6,263 nt of DNA from Treponema primitia ZAS-1 (GCF_000297095.1 NZ_AEEA01000009.1:1-6263); one strand, 5' to 3'. Shown: positions 1-5,674, numbered from the stretch's first letter. Program-made: numbers and translations. The notes: generated by a model not told the origin, from the letters alone.

Positions 1-584
1 ACTGCTCCAACAGCGGCCCCGTTACCGGCACAAGCTCTATCGGCGGCATGGCGGGGGGCAACGGCGGCACCATCATCGCCAGCTACAACATCGGCTCCGT
101 TAAAGGCTCCGGGAGTTGCGGCGGTGTGGCGGGGTACAGCAATGGCACCATCACCGCCTGCTACAACAGCGGCTCCGTTAAAGGCTCCGATGGTTGCGGC
201 GGTGTGGCGGGGAGCAACACCACCGGCACCATCACCGCCTGCTACAGCACCGGTGCCGTTTCCGGCGACAGGACTGTCGGCGGCGTGGTGGGGTTTAACA
301 ACGAGGGTTTCATCATGGCCTGCTACTGGGCGACTTCTCCCGACATCGGCGTTGGCGGCTCCTCTCGCAGCAGCCAGGTGACCACGAAGTTCGGCGGGGA
401 CGACGCATGGCCCAAGACCGACACCAATACCACCGACATCTCCGCCTACGGCGGCAGCCACCGAAACTACGCCAATGCCTGGGGTATCGGCAGCAAGGAT
501 GGCAGCGGTCCCGGCAACTACTGGAAGGACCTGGGCAACCCCAGCACCCCGGCGTATCCCAAGCTCTGGTGGGAAAAGGACTAA
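1..584 (+). CDS. GLUG-repeat surface protein, 3' part (gene 1)
   Basis: This is the C-terminal part of a repeat protein; the open frame enters from the left edge (first full codon at base 3) and ends at TAA 582-584, so the start, any signal peptide and the N-terminal domains lie outside the window. Four complete GLUG-type units of 26-27 residues are visible (pattern GxVxG-4x-GGV[AV]G-N-G-x-I-x-A-C-Y-N-S/T), followed by a transition (CYWATSPDIGVGG) and a tail rich in Gly, Trp and Tyr with YWKDLG and YPKLWWEKD. The same tail closes genes 2 and 3, so this is their paralogue. GLUG repeats are known from bacterial surface proteins and are predicted to form a beta-solenoid; a cell-surface adhesin-like role is an inference. 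The gap to the next start is only 39 bases with no visible promoter or terminator, suggesting cotranscription. The codon for M at 48 is an internal repeat methionine, not a start. Confidence 0.85.
   Translation, partial: CSNSGPVTGTSSIGGMAGGNGGTIIASYNIGSVKGSGSCGGVAGYSNGTITACYNSGSVKGSDGCGGVAGSNTTGTITACYSTGAVSGDRTVGGVVGFNNEGFIMACYWATSPDIGVGGSSRSSQVTTKFGGDDAWPKTDTNTTDISAYGGSHRNYANAWGIGSKDGSGPGNYWKDLGNPSTPAYPKLWWEKD
15..332 (+). repeat. GLUG repeat array of gene 1, four units
   Basis: There are four tandem coding units of 78, 78, 81 and 81 bases (26, 26, 27, 27 residues). Each contains Gly-x-Val-x-Gly, then Gly-Gly-Val/Met-Ala/Val-Gly, then an Asn/Gly-rich turn and Ile-x-Ala-Cys-Tyr. The unit-1 cysteine is replaced by serine (ASYNI), while units 2 and 3 carry an additional cysteine before the GGV (SCGGV, GCGGV). 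Units continue upstream beyond the window edge (a CSNS end is visible at bases 3-14). Confidence 0.85.
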
Positions 585-611
585 AGCAGGATGCACGAAG
601 ATACGCACATG

Positions 612-616
612 AGGAG
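612..616 (+). promoter_or_regulatory. Ribosome binding site of gene 2 (AGGAG)
   Basis: AGGAG is followed by seven bases (TATAGGT) and then ATG at 624. The identical arrangement precedes gene 3. It decides the start in favour of 624 over the in-frame ATGs at 591 and 609, neither of which has such a site; the ATG at 609 overlaps the ribosome binding site itself. Confidence 0.75.
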
Positions 617-623
617 TATAGGT

Positions 624-3272
624 ATGATAAATAGTAAATCTGACAAAAAAGGCTCCGGCAAGTTCCGCAGGAACTTGCCCGGAGTTTCGGCTGCGCCGAA
701 ACTCCACATCTGGGCGTTGGGCTTTGCCCTGCTGCTGGCCGGGTGTGCGGTCCCGGTGTCCGCCCCGGTGGGGGCCCCGCAGGGGGCCCCTGCGGGCGGC
801 GGTCTGGGCACGGTGCGGGTGGAAGTCTCCGGCCTTGGGCTTGTGTCTGGGTCTGAGCCTATGCCCGTGCCTGTGTCTGGAGTTTCGGCTACGCCGAAAC
901 TCCAAGCGGTCCAAGCAGACCCGAAGGGTCCGCTTGGACCGCAGCGGACCGTGTACCCGACGCCGCCTGATACGTCGAAGCTTAAATATACCTATATTTG
1001 GACGGATATAACGGATGAGGTCGAGCCCAAGCTGGTGACCCCGGACCAGGACAGCGACGGGAACTTCATCCTGGCGGTGGGGTCCTACACCCTGGACGTG
1101 CAGGCCTATATCAACGGCATTGCGGAGCCCGCTAACCTGGTGGGGACCGGGGTCGGGACGAAGCTCAGCGGCGACGGCACCCCCACCATCACGGTGGGCG
1201 ATAGCGAGAACCTCACCGTCAAGGTGGCGCTGGAACCACTGGACGGGACCGATCCCGGGGCCGGGACCGGGACCGGGACGCTGGCCTATACCATCAGCTA
1301 CCCGGCGACGACCGAGGACTTCACCCTGACCCTGCGGAATCTGGGGGACGAGACTACGCCTCCTTTGAGCGACGCTAACGATGACGACAACCTGCAGACC
1401 TATGATGGAACCGAGACGGTGGCTGCGGGGTACTACGACCTGACCGTGCAGCTCAAGGACGCCACGGGGCGGACTGCGGGGAAAAATGACGTGGTCCATG
1501 TGTATCAGAATATGACAACCACCATCCCGGCGGCGGACTGGACCTTTACCGACGCCGACTTTAGGGCGCGGCTGGTGGAAGCCGCCGCAGTCACCGGCCT
1601 TGCGGCCCCCGTCACGGGGAAGCCCCCGGCGGCAGCCGGCAGCTTGAGCGTCCCCGACGACGCCAACTACGGCTTCGCGGCCTCGGCGGGCTTTACCTGG
1701 GAGGAGCAAACCACCGATGGCTGGACCACCTTCTCCGGCGGCAAGTTCGCCCCCAGGGCCACCTACCGGGCGGTCATCACCCTAAAGGCCAATTCCGGCT
1801 ACAAGTTCTCAGGAAGCATCATAGCCACGGTGAACGAGGGGCCCCTCGACGGCTGGATCGTGAGCGCAGGGAAGATTAGCGGCGACACCGCCATGAACAC
1901 CCTCACCTTCACCGTCACCTTCCCGGCAACCGACAGCACCGCGAAGCTTGAGCCCACCACATGGAAAATCCCGGCGCCCCACACCCTCACCATCACGAGT
2001 ACCTCGGCGACCACCCCGCTGATAGTGAAGCCCACCGGGGAACTCACCCTCAGCCTTACCGGGGACACCGGGGACTACACCGACATCCGGTGGACCGTGA
2101 ACGGGAACCCCGTGACCGCAGACGCCCCCGCCGGGACCGCCTACACCTTCAAGGGCGATGGCCGGAGTCTGGGGACCTACACCGTGGGCGTGCGGGCCCA
2201 GCAGGACGGCCTCTGGTACGAGAACCGGGTCAAGGTACCGGTCACCAATGTGGAGCTGGTTCTTGAGGGCGACTATACGGGAGGCATCACCGCTATTGTG
2301 GAGGACGGCCTCCTCAAAAGCATCACCACCGATGCCGGCGCCATCCTCATCGGCCGCAAGGATGATGAGACCGTTACCCTGAAGCTGGACGAGGCCGGCA
2401 AACTCCAGTTCCGGGCCGTCGATGGTGCGGGCAATGTCCCCATCGGCAGCTATGGGGAGTTCCAGTTGATTAACACCCAGCTTGGCGACTCGCATAGCGG
2501 CGACAAATACAAGCAGGAAGCGGACCTGGACCTGATGGGCAACTACGACCCGGACACCGGCGCATGGTCCGGCCAGCAATGGACGGCGGTGGGCAACGAC
2601 AGCGCCCGCTTTACCGGGACCTTCGACGGCAACGGCAAGGCTATCAGCAACCTGTATATAAACAACAGATCAATACTCCAGGGCCTCTTTGGCATCATCA
2701 GTACCGGCACGGTGAAGAATGTGCATATAGCGAGCGGTTCTGTTACCGGCGCCGACTATACCGGCGGCGTGGCGGGGTACAACCAAGGCATCATCACCGC
2801 CTGCTCAAACAGCAGCAAGGTTACTGGCCGCAACGCTACCGGCGGCGTGGCGGGGATGAACAACGGCGGCACCATCTTCGCCTGCTACAACACCGGCGCC
2901 GTTTCCGGTAACTACTATGTCGGCGGCGTGGTGGGGGACAACTACCCCAACGGCATCATCAACGCTTGCTACAACACCGGCCGTGTTTCCGGCTACGGCA
3001 CTTCAGGCGGCGTGGTGGGGTATAACTTAGGCGGCACCATCCTCTACTGCTTCTGGGCGAACTTTGATGGCAACGGCGTTGGCGACAGCATCGTCGGCTC
3101 CGTCTACGGCAGCCCCGTCTACGGCGGCACCGGCTCCGGCGGCACCGCGAAGTTCGGCGCCGCATGGCCCAGCACCAGCAACCAATGGACCATCGGCGCC
3201 AACGCCTGGAAGAACCTTGGCAACTGGAACGGCGGCACGAACCCGGTGTATCCCACGCTCTGGTGGGAGTAA
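624..3272 (+). CDS. GLUG-repeat lipoprotein, large (gene 2)
   Basis: Probable exported lipoprotein of 882 aa. Start 624 is chosen because AGGAG lies seven bases upstream; a longer form from 591 (893 aa) is open. A basic n-region, a hydrophobic stretch (ALGFALLLAGC) and a lipobox with Cys41 form a type II signal peptide, so the mature protein should be lipid-anchored. Order after that: a Gly/Pro-rich linker carrying in-frame palindromes (residues about 86-107); a beta-rich region ending near YQNMTTT (about residue 300); a section of about 230 residues absent from gene 3 (about 313-545), with a YRAVITLKANSGYKFSG segment and an Ig-like stretch; a conserved block (YKQEADLDLMGN, FTGTFDGNGKAISNLYINN, QGLFG, residues about 629-697); four GLUG units (705-812); and a tail ending VYPTLWWE. 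Function is unknown; surface display is inferred from the lipobox and repeats. It probably lies in one transcript with gene 1. Its n-region contains a 48-bp palindromic element absent from the gene 3 leader. Confidence 0.9.
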   Translation: MINSKSDKKGSGKFRRNLPGVSAAPKLHIWALGFALLLAGCAVPVSAPVGAPQGAPAGGGLGTVRVEVSGLGLVSGSEPMPVPVSGVSATPKLQAVQADPKGPLGPQRTVYPTPPDTSKLKYTYIWTDITDEVEPKLVTPDQDSDGNFILAVGSYTLDVQAYINGIAEPANLVGTGVGTKLSGDGTPTITVGDSENLTVKVALEPLDGTDPGAGTGTGTLAYTISYPATTEDFTLTLRNLGDETTPPLSDANDDDNLQTYDGTETVAAGYYDLTVQLKDATGRTAGKNDVVHVYQNMTTTIPAADWTFTDADFRARLVEAAAVTGLAAPVTGKPPAAAGSLSVPDDANYGFAASAGFTWEEQTTDGWTTFSGGKFAPRATYRAVITLKANSGYKFSGSIIATVNEGPLDGWIVSAGKISGDTAMNTLTFTVTFPATDSTAKLEPTTWKIPAPHTLTITSTSATTPLIVKPTGELTLSLTGDTGDYTDIRWTVNGNPVTADAPAGTAYTFKGDGRSLGTYTVGVRAQQDGLWYENRVKVPVTNVELVLEGDYTGGITAIVEDGLLKSITTDAGAILIGRKDDETVTLKLDEAGKLQFRAVDGAGNVPIGSYGEFQLINTQLGDSHSGDKYKQEADLDLMGNYDPDTGAWSGQQWTAVGNDSARFTGTFDGNGKAISNLYINNRSILQGLFGIISTGTVKNVHIASGSVTGADYTGGVAGYNQGIITACSNSSKVTGRNATGGVAGMNNGGTIFACYNTGAVSGNYYVGGVVGDNYPNGIINACYNTGRVSGYGTSGGVVGYNLGGTILYCFWANFDGNGVGDSIVGSVYGSPVYGGTGSGGTAKFGAAWPSTSNQWTIGANAWKNLGNWNGGTNPVYPTLWWE
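658..705 (+). repeat. Composite palindromic element A+B, translated inside the gene 2 signal peptide
   Basis: Palindrome A has arms GCAAGTTCC (658-666) and GGAACTTGC (670-678) around loop GCA, extended by a further G:C pair at 657/679. Two bases later palindrome B has arms GGAGTTTCGGC (681-691) and GCCGAAACTCC (695-705) around loop TGC. Both are perfect. The 48 bases equal 16 codons and are read as GKFRRNLPGVSAAPKL, between the start and the hydrophobic core of the signal peptide. The equivalent leader of gene 3 lacks it. An inverted copy lies at 3317-3364. Confidence 0.85.
879..903 (+). repeat. Palindrome B copy in gene 2 coding sequence
   Basis: Arms GGAGTTTCGGC (879-889) and GCCGAAACTCC (893-903) enclose loop TAC. 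It is read in the same frame as the copy at 681-705 and gives GVSATPKL. The 33 bases at 870-902 are identical to 3756-3788 in gene 3. It sits in the linker just after the mature N-terminus. Confidence 0.85.
906..942 (+). repeat. Palindrome C, long hairpin inside gene 2
   Basis: Two 17-base arms (906-922 and 926-942) pair with a single mismatch (A917 against C931) around loop GAA. The arm begins GCGGTCCAAGC. It directly follows palindrome B with two bases between them and is translated as AVQADPKGPLGPQ. Gene 3 has no equivalent at the matching place, where the sequence goes directly from PKL to RTAYPTPP. Confidence 0.8.
1261..1279 (+). repeat. Hexanucleotide CCGGGA tandem repeat in gene 2
   Basis: There are three copies of CCGGGA plus one base, read as part of GAGTGTGTL. 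The unit is two codons, so gain or loss of copies would not shift the frame. Gene 3 has unrelated codons (ETATVTGTL) at this point. Confidence 0.6.
2736..3059 (+). repeat. GLUG repeat array of gene 2, four units
   Basis: Four coding units of 26, 27, 28 and 27 residues follow the pattern GxVxG-4x-GGV[AV]G-x-N-x-G-x-I-x-A-C-Y-N-T. Each ends with a cysteine at the same register (ACSNS, ACYNT, ACYNT, YCFWA). The last unit has the variant CFWA, as CYWA does in the last unit of genes 1 and 3, marking the end of the array. Confidence 0.85.
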
Positions 3273-3275
3273 GGC

Positions 3276-3343
3276 TCAGAAAATGGTGACTGACACCGGC
3301 CCGGGCCAAACCCGGTGGAGTTTTGGCCCCGCCAAAACTCCGA
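3276..3343. repeat. Spacer direct repeat, copy 1
   Basis: About 68 bases starting TCAGAAAATGGTGAC and ending in CCAAAACTCCGA recur at 3444-3514 with scattered differences. Each copy holds a GC-rich stretch followed by one palindrome B. The intergenic region 3273-3560 has no gene I can support; it is almost wholly made of repeats. Confidence 0.75.
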
Positions 3344-3364
3344 GCAAGTTCCGAAGGAACTTGC
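3317..3364 (-). repeat. Composite palindromic element A+B, inverted copy in the spacer
   Basis: On the + strand palindrome B comes first (arms GGAGTTTTGGC 3317-3327 and GCCAAAACTCC 3331-3341, loop CCC), then two bases, then palindrome A (GCAAGTTCC 3344-3352, loop GAA, GGAACTTGC 3356-3364). Read on the - strand it has the same order, two-base joint and total length of 48 as the copy at 658-705. Forty of 48 positions agree; the differences are five loop bases, one joint base and one compensated base pair. Confidence 0.85.
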
Positions 3365-3379
3365 CACCGCCCTTAAAAA

Positions 3380-3399
3380 GTCTGGAGGTACCTCCAGAC
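3380..3399. repeat. Perfect 20-base palindrome in the spacer
   Basis: The sequence GTCTGGAGGT is followed immediately by its reverse complement ACCTCCAGAC. No T-tract follows on either strand, so a rho-independent terminator is not supported. It borders the 21-base tandem repeat and shares its CAGACC edge. Confidence 0.7.
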
Positions 3400-3445
3400 C
3401 TTCCGGAGGGACAGACAGACCTTCCGGAGGGACAGACAGACCTTC
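3395..3445. repeat. 21-base tandem repeat, about 2.4 copies
   Basis: The unit CAGACCTTCCGGAGGGACAG plus a final A occurs at 3395-3415 and 3416-3436 without differences, then as a partial copy at 3437-3445. The unit is seven codons long and contains the small palindrome TCCGGA. It separates the two spacer direct repeats. Confidence 0.85.
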
Positions 3446-3514
3446 TGAAAATGGTGACGGTCACCGGGCTGGGCCGGACCCCAGGGTGGAATTTTGGCAC
3501 AGCCAAAACTCCGA
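3444..3514. repeat. Spacer direct repeat, copy 2
   Basis: This second copy of 3276-3343 starts TCTGAAAATGGTGAC. It is about three bases longer in the GC-rich middle and ends in the same CCAAAACTCCGA. It differs enough from copy 1 to be an old duplication or two independent insertions of one element. Confidence 0.7.
3488..3512. repeat. Palindrome B copy in spacer repeat 2
   Basis: Arms GGAATTTTGGC (3488-3498) and GCCAAAACTCC (3502-3512) enclose loop ACA with one mismatch (A3491 against C3509). Its start lies 171 bases (57 codons) from the copy at 3317. Palindrome A is absent here. Confidence 0.75.
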
Positions 3515-3548
3515 GGGCTGAGAGTATATGAGCGAGAATGAGTATATG

Positions 3549-3553
3549 AGGAG
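3549..3553 (+). promoter_or_regulatory. Ribosome binding site of gene 3 (AGGAG)
   Basis: AGGAG is followed by TATAGGT and ATG at 3561, exactly as before gene 2. It favours 3561 over the in-frame ATGs at 3528 and 3546. No convincing -35/-10 pair is visible in the spacer, so cotranscription with gene 2 remains possible. Confidence 0.75.
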
Positions 3554-3560
3554 TATAGGT

Positions 3561-5537
3561 ATGATGAATATGAAAGCTGACAAAAATGGCGCTATGCACC
3601 TTGCAGTGTTGTTGGGCTTCGCCCTGCTGATGGCGGGGTGTGCGGTGCCGGTGTCTGGCCCCGGCGGCAACGTTGCCGGGGGCGGCGGGCTGGGCACGGT
3701 GCGGGTGGAGATTTCCGGGCTTGTGCCTGAGCCTGTGTCCGGAGTTTCGGCTGCGCCTGTGTCTGGAGTTTCGGCTACGCCGAAACTCAGGACTGCGTAC
3801 CCGACGCCGCCGTCTACGTCGGGGCTTTTCTATACCTATACTTGGACGGATATAGGGAGCGGGACGACGGTGACGCCTGAGAAGGACGGCGAGAACTTCA
3901 TCCTGGCGGTGGGGAACTACACCCTGGACGTGGAGGCGTATGTCGGCGGTGCGAAGAACCCCGCTAAGCTGGTGGGGACCGGGGTCGGGAAGGTCGATGA
4001 CGGCACTACCATCACCGTGAACGGCAGCGTCCCCACCATCACCGTCACGGTGGCGCTGGAACCGGTGGACGGGACCGTGGCTGAGACTGCGACCGTAACC
4101 GGGACGCTGGCCTATACCATCACCTACCCGGCGGGGGTCACGACCCTCAGCCTGACCCTGCAAAAGCTGGGGGACGATGGCGAGCCCGTGACCACCCTGT
4201 CCCCCACCAGCACCACCACCAACGCCAGCACCGGCGTTACCACAGCGACCGGGACCACGAACGTGGCCGCCGGGGACTACCTGCTCCGGGCCACCCTGGG
4301 GAACAGCGCCGGTGCGGCAGGCATGAGCGAGACCGTCCGCATCTACGGCAACATGACCACCACCGTGCCCCCCACCAGCGACGACCCCGACCCCGACCCC
4401 TCGGCGGCGAGCTTTGCGTTTGCGGCGGGGGACTTTGGAACAATGGAGCCGCACATCATCGGGGTCTGGGCCGGGGGCTATACCGTTGAGGTGGAAGGGG
4501 GGCTTATCAAGAGCATTACCCCCACGAACAAAACGGCCATCCTCATCGGCCGCCGGGCGGATGAGCAGGTTACCCTGAACATAGGCAGCGACGGCAAACT
4601 CCTGTTCCGGGCTCCCGATGATGCGGGCAATGTCCCCATCGGCAGCTATGGGGAGTTCCAGTTGATTAGGACCGGCGCCGGTACCGTTTCTGCCGCCATT
4701 GCCCTAACGGGCACCTACAAGCAGGAAGCGGACCTGGACCTGATGGGCAATCTTAGCCCGAGGGTGGAGTGGACGGCGGTGGGCAAAGATGGCGCTTCCT
4801 TTACCGGGACCTTCGATGGCGGCGGCAAGGCTATCAGCAACCTGTATATAAACACCACCTCAAATGTCCAGGGCCTCTTTGGAAATAGTAACGGCACGGT
4901 GCAGAATGTGCATATAGCGAGCGGTTTCGTTACCGGCGCTAGTTATGTTGGCGGCTTGGTGGGGTCCAATGGGGGCGCCATCATCGCCTGCTCCAACAGC
5001 AGCGACATTAGCGTCACTGGCGTCCGAGTCGGCGGCGTGGTGGGGTACAGCGCAGGCCCCATCACCGCTTGCTACAACACCGGCGCCGTTTCCGGCACCG
5101 ATGATGTCGGCGGCGTGGTGGGGGACGGCCGTAACCCCATCACCGCCTGCTCCAACACCGGCCCCGTTTCCGGCAATGACGAAGTCGGCGGCGTGGTGGG
5201 GACGAACAACGCCGCCATCATCGCCTGCTACAACACCGGCCCCGTTTCCGGCAGCAGCTATATTGGCGGCGTGGTGGGGTACAACCACAATGGCACCACC
5301 ACCGCCTGCTACTGGGCGAACTTTACCGGCAACGGCGTTGGCATCAACTACAGCAGCGGCACCGTCGACACCACGAAGTTCGCCAGCGGCGCATGGCCCA
5401 GCACCGGCACCGAAGCCGGACAAAGCGGCCAATGGGGCACCGGCAACGGCAGCGGAAGCGGCACCTACTGGAAGGACCTGGGCGGCTGGAACGGCGGCAG
5501 CACGAACACGGTGTATCCCACGCTCTGGTGGGAGTAA
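3561..5537 (+). CDS. GLUG-repeat lipoprotein (gene 3)
   Basis: Probable exported lipoprotein of 658 aa, paralogous to gene 2. The start at 3561 is set by AGGAG seven bases upstream; 3528 would add 11 residues. The signal peptide has lysines, a hydrophobic run and lipobox LMAGC with Cys27. Then come GTVRVEISGL, a linker with an 8-residue tandem duplication, a beta-rich region matching gene 2 (FILAVGNYTLDV, GTLAYTITYP, YGNMTTT), a short Asp-Pro linker (DDPDPDP) where gene 2 instead carries about 230 extra residues, the conserved block YKQEADLDLMGN to QGLFG (from residue about 386), five GLUG units (455-586), and a tail with YWKDLGGWNGG ending VYPTLWWE. Several stretches are identical in DNA to gene 2 (47 bases at 4622-4668, 35 at 4716-4750), suggesting recent duplication or gene conversion. 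Molecular function is not recognisable; a surface beta-solenoid is inferred. A terminator follows within 90 bases. Confidence 0.9.
   Translation: MMNMKADKNGAMHLAVLLGFALLMAGCAVPVSGPGGNVAGGGGLGTVRVEISGLVPEPVSGVSAAPVSGVSATPKLRTAYPTPPSTSGLFYTYTWTDIGSGTTVTPEKDGENFILAVGNYTLDVEAYVGGAKNPAKLVGTGVGKVDDGTTITVNGSVPTITVTVALEPVDGTVAETATVTGTLAYTITYPAGVTTLSLTLQKLGDDGEPVTTLSPTSTTTNASTGVTTATGTTNVAAGDYLLRATLGNSAGAAGMSETVRIYGNMTTTVPPTSDDPDPDPSAASFAFAAGDFGTMEPHIIGVWAGGYTVEVEGGLIKSITPTNKTAILIGRRADEQVTLNIGSDGKLLFRAPDDAGNVPIGSYGEFQLIRTGAGTVSAAIALTGTYKQEADLDLMGNLSPRVEWTAVGKDGASFTGTFDGGGKAISNLYINTTSNVQGLFGNSNGTVQNVHIASGFVTGASYVGGLVGSNGGAIIACSNSSDISVTGVRVGGVVGYSAGPITACYNTGAVSGTDDVGGVVGDGRNPITACSNTGPVSGNDEVGGVVGTNNAAIIACYNTGPVSGSSYIGGVVGYNHNGTTTACYWANFTGNGVGINYSSGTVDTTKFASGAWPSTGTEAGQSGQWGTGNGSGSGTYWKDLGGWNGGSTNTVYPTLWWE
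3732..3779 (+). repeat. 24-base tandem duplication carrying half of palindrome B
   Basis: Two adjacent 24-base copies (3732-3755 and 3756-3779) differ at two positions and are read as PVSGVSAA then PVSGVSAT. The first holds only the left arm, loop and three bases of palindrome B; the second runs on into the complete palindrome at 3766-3788. The copy number changes the protein by eight residues without frame loss. Confidence 0.8.
3766..3788 (+). repeat. Palindrome B copy in gene 3 coding sequence
   Basis: Arms GAGTTTCGGC (3766-3775) and GCCGAAACTC (3779-3788) enclose loop TAC; the outermost pair seen in gene 2 is lost. It is read as VSATPKL, the same frame as both gene 2 copies. Confidence 0.8.
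4923..5318 (+). repeat. GLUG repeat array of gene 3, five units
   Basis: Five coding units of 26, 27, 26, 26 and 27 residues, with GGVVG or GGLVG in each and a cysteine in the same place of every unit (ACSNS, ACYNT, ACSNT, ACYNT, ACYWA). Units 3 and 4 are the closest pair at the DNA level (shared gttTCCGGCA and GTCGGCGGCGTGGTGGGG stretches). There is one unit more than in gene 2. Confidence 0.85.
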
Positions 5538-5542
5538 TCACC

Positions 5543-5569
5543 ATACCCCGCTGCAGAGCAACGGGGTAT
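5543..5569. other. Hairpin just after gene 3
   Basis: ATACCCCG (5543-5550) pairs with CGGGGTAT (5562-5569) across an 11-base loop. It begins six bases after the stop codon. The sequence after it (ATTATTCTG) is AT-rich but not a T-tract, so it may protect the mRNA end or be a weak first terminator. Confidence 0.5.
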
Positions 5570-5585
5570 ATTATTCTGTACGGTA

Positions 5586-5627
5586 TGGATTGTATGCGGG
5601 TGTAATACCCCTACAATCCACGTTTTT
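5586..5627 (+). terminator. Rho-independent terminator of gene 3
   Basis: TGGATTGTA (5586-5594) pairs with TACAATCCA (5612-5620). An inner stem GGGT/ACCC (5598-5601 with 5607-5610) sits above a small internal loop, and CG plus five T follow at 5623-5627. The T-tract fits transcription on the + strand; on the - strand no T-tract follows the stem. Confidence 0.7.
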
Positions 5628-5674
5628 ACCCGGTCAAAACCGCCCTAAGGGGACGAAAAAGGCGCTGCCGACCA

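Noticed and set aside
1809..2579. - strand open frame of 256 codons inside gene 2
   Set aside because: It is a shadow of a clear lipoprotein gene with low-complexity Val/Gly/Arg composition. Gene 2 on the + strand has the signal peptide and paralogue support.
3317..3399. Transcription terminator between genes 2 and 3
   Set aside because: The hairpins are strong but none is followed by a T-tract on the + strand, unlike the one at 5586-5627.
3276..3512. CRISPR array
   Set aside because: Repeats are of several kinds, two or three copies each. Spacing is irregular, there are no unique spacers of uniform size, and no cas genes are present.
3276..3514. Insertion sequence or transposon ends
   Set aside because: There is no transposase frame and no target-site duplication around the direct repeats. 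The elements are far shorter than known insertion sequences.
3315..3521. Small + strand frame (68 codons, GTG start) in the spacer
   Set aside because: It consists only of the palindromes and the 21-base repeat (EFW..QNSE twice, PSGGTDR twice), with no ribosome binding site. There is no evidence of a gene.
3276..4454. Long - strand open frame (392 codons) antiparallel to gene 3 and the spacer
   Set aside because: It is rich in Arg, Gly, Pro and His, as expected from the complement of GC-rich Gly/Thr/Ala codons. It has no domain I recognise and no ribosome binding site. Only its spacer part is noted, because it shows the phase of the repeats.
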